Source: Terriglobia bacterium (lineage in GTDB: Bacteria > Acidobacteriota > Terriglobia > Terriglobales > Acidobacteriaceae). From it: a stretch of 64,000 nt of DNA. This document shows, piece by piece, positions 62,452 through 64,000 of the stretch (position 1 is the first letter of the stretch; every line of letters begins with the position of its first letter). The translations under genes and the position numbers were made by a program. The stretch lies in assembly GCA_021325035.1 (NCBI GenBank), contig JAJPHW010000062.1, positions 1 through 64,000 on the forward strand, given 5' to 3'. The notes under the pieces are model-generated. The model saw nothing but the letters and a program-made list of their open reading frames with translations. It had not been told where the DNA came from and ran no database searches.

Positions 62452-64000
62452 GCGGGCGCGCAAATACTGGCTGCAAATTCTAGTATTCATGCTCGCTCCC
62501 CTCTTGGCCGCGCAAACCAACACGGGCGAGTTACGACTTCGCGTCACGGACCAGACCGGCGCAGCCGTCAAAACCGCCGTCAAAATTAGCAGCGAAGCCA
62601 ATCAATATCGGACAAACTTAAGCACGAACGATGACGGGCGGCTCACCGTGCAGCACATGCCATTCGGCGTTTACCAGATTCAAATCGAGCAGGAGGGACT
62701 CGCAGAAATAACAAAAAACGTCGAAATCCATTCGTCATTGCCTATAGACCTCACGCTCGCGTTAAAGCTTCAGCCTGTGAAAGAGGTAGTCAATGTCAAT
62801 GCGAAGGCGGCATTGATCAATCCCGAACTTGCCGGATCAGTCAGCCAGATTAGCGAAAGTGAAATTCAGAATCGCTTAACAGCCCTGCCCGGGCGATCTC
62901 TTCAAGACTTGATCAACACGCAACCGGGATGGCTTTACGAAGGAAATGCGGTTTTGCATCCTCGTGGTTCGGAATATCAGACGCAATTTGTCGTTGATGG
63001 CATTCCCTTGACGGACAATCGGTCCCCCAGTTTCGGTCCGGAGCTTGGGGCTGAGGAAGTGCAGTCGTTGAGCATTTATACAGCGGGCATTCCAGCCGAA
63101 TATGGACGAAAAATGGGTGGTGTGGTGGAGTTGAATTCACAACGTGATCCGCAATCGGGTTTCCACGGGGATGCGGTTTTCTCCGGCGGAAGTTTTGCTT
63201 CGGCAGGAGCATACGCGCAAGGCCAATATGCATGGAAGCACTCTACCTTGGGCGCCAGCGCGAGCGGCAGTATGACGGACCACTATTTGAATCCAGTAGT
63301 CCCTCAGAATTATTCCAACACGGGCACGCTTGGTGACTTTTCTGTCCAAAGTGAAACCGAATTGAGACCCAATGATCGTCTCAATCTCAGCGTCCGCCAC
63401 GAGATTGCGCGGTACGACATCCCCAACGAATTTGTGCAGCAATCCGCAGGCCAGAGACAAACGGCGGACAACATTGAAACAATGGGCATTGTTTCTTACG
63501 AGCACATATTTTCATCGCGTGTGGTGGCCGATTTTCGCGGAATGGTGCGTGACAATGGGCATGATTTCGACTCAAACCAGAATTCAACGCCGATTGAAGT
63601 CTTTCAAAATAACGGATTTCGCGAAGGCTATTTTAAAGGCACAGTTGTTGCAGACAAGAAATCGCAGGAGTGGAAATTCGGTATCGAGTCAGACAATACA
63701 TTTTTACGGGAGAATTTCCGCTACAACATCACAGATGCAAGCCAGTTTGACCCGAATACTCCGTTGAAGTTCAGTTTTGGCGGAACCCGCCCTCAATTGG
63801 AACAATCGGCATTCGCACAGGATTTATTGCGATGGGGGAATTGGACAATCAATCTGGGGCTGCGATGGGACCACTATCAACTGTTGCTCAACCGGCAGGC
63901 TGCGCAGCCGCGCATCGCCGTAGCACGGTATTTTCCGCGATCGGATTTTGGCCTGCACTTTGCTTATGACCGCGTCTTTCAGACTCCAGACTTCGAAAAT
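62435..64000 (+). CDS. TonB-dependent receptor with carboxypeptidase-like N-terminal domain, 5' part
   Basis: The frame opens at the ATG at 62435, preceded by GCGAGGG, and runs without a stop to the window end (522 codons), so the C-terminus is missing. A signal peptide (LVFMLAPLLAAQ) is followed by a carboxypeptidase-regulatory-like Ig fold (about residues 30-110: LRVTDQTGAAVKTAVKI). The plug domain comes next (about 115-235: SLQDLINTQPGW, FVVDGIPLTDN, AEYGRKMGGVVEL), then barrel strands. This is the OmpA/TonB-receptor architecture abundant in Acidobacteria. No clear TonB box is visible in the seen part. Confidence 0.92.
   Translation, partial: MKFKIERARKYWLQILVFMLAPLLAAQTNTGELRLRVTDQTGAAVKTAVKISSEANQYRTNLSTNDDGRLTVQHMPFGVYQIQIEQEGLAEITKNVEIHSSLPIDLTLALKLQPVKEVVNVNAKAALINPELAGSVSQISESEIQNRLTALPGRSLQDLINTQPGWLYEGNAVLHPRGSEYQTQFVVDGIPLTDNRSPSFGPELGAEEVQSLSIYTAGIPAEYGRKMGGVVELNSQRDPQSGFHGDAVFSGGSFASAGAYAQGQYAWKHSTLGASASGSMTDHYLNPVVPQNYSNTGTLGDFSVQSETELRPNDRLNLSVRHEIARYDIPNEFVQQSAGQRQTADNIETMGIVSYEHIFSSRVVADFRGMVRDNGHDFDSNQNSTPIEVFQNNGFREGYFKGTVVADKKSQEWKFGIESDNTFLRENFRYNITDASQFDPNTPLKFSFGGTRPQLEQSAFAQDLLRWGNWTINLGLRWDHYQLLLNRQAAQPRIAVARYFPRSDFGLHFAYDRVFQTPDFEN

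Noticed and set aside
1-64000. tRNA, rRNA, CRISPR array, IS or prophage
   Set aside because: No direct-repeat spacer pattern, transposase, integrase or tRNA-like cloverleaf was seen in the gaps.

Overview
The window is a stretch of a bacterial chromosome, most likely from an Acidobacteriota member near Terriglobia. That placement is an inference from gene content, not a computed phylogeny: a complete-looking aerobic Nuo operon, a TonB-dependent receptor with an N-terminal carboxypeptidase-like domain, a cytoplasmic HTH / one membrane helix / TPR protein, a DUF885 peptidase, CstA with its small YbdD partner, and several GT-C membrane glycosyltransferases. Many first genes of operons lack a clear Shine-Dalgarno sequence. 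I see no tRNA, rRNA, CRISPR array, prophage or insertion sequence.

Layout. 1-11758: nuoD (3' part)-E-F-G-H-J-K-L-M-N on the plus strand, tightly overlapped and with no nuoI. 11765-16256: mainly minus-strand singletons (small unknown protein, HEAT-like protein, BadF-type sugar kinase, DUF885 peptidase) plus one plus-strand lipoprotein. 16374-20759: APC permease, then a TonB-type protein and a secreted M48 protease. 20872-28907: housekeeping genes (dinB, glgA, rsmA, a MEMO/AmrB protein, a GAF-PAS hybrid histidine kinase, a secreted protein and ruvC). 28962-32100: an ABC exporter whose permease is fused to a complete amidohydrolase. 32266-36577: two VOC proteins, ybdD-cstA, and a phosphofructokinase with the pyrophosphate-type signature (D104/K124).

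36626-52235 is the most unusual part. After one plus-strand GT-C protein, eleven minus-strand genes run from 52235 down to 38319 with small gaps or 4-bp overlaps: a degenerate HAD domain fused to a fatty-acyl-reductase-like domain, a second extended SDR reductase, a polysaccharide pyruvyl transferase, an acyl-CoA/ACP ligase, an enoyl-CoA hydratase, an acyl carrier protein, a second acyl ligase, a diacylglycerol-kinase-like lipid kinase, an esterase, a GT87-like protein and a GT-C protein. Together they read as an uncharacterised pathway that activates an acyl chain, loads it on a dedicated carrier, reduces it to aldehyde or alcohol, and joins it to a phosphorylated and/or pyruvylated glycan or lipid. 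This is the best candidate for an undescribed system here. It lacks a ketosynthase and any recognisable acyltransferase.

52383-64000: S41 protease, small unknowns, a DUF4239 membrane protein, a putative lipoprotein, the HTH-TM-TPR protein behind a perfect 12-bp-stem hairpin, a PEP mutase/isocitrate lyase family enzyme, a NIPSNAP protein, a TMTC-like GT-C/TPR protein, another GT-C protein paralogous to the one at 38319, and the 5' part of a TonB-dependent receptor that runs off the end.
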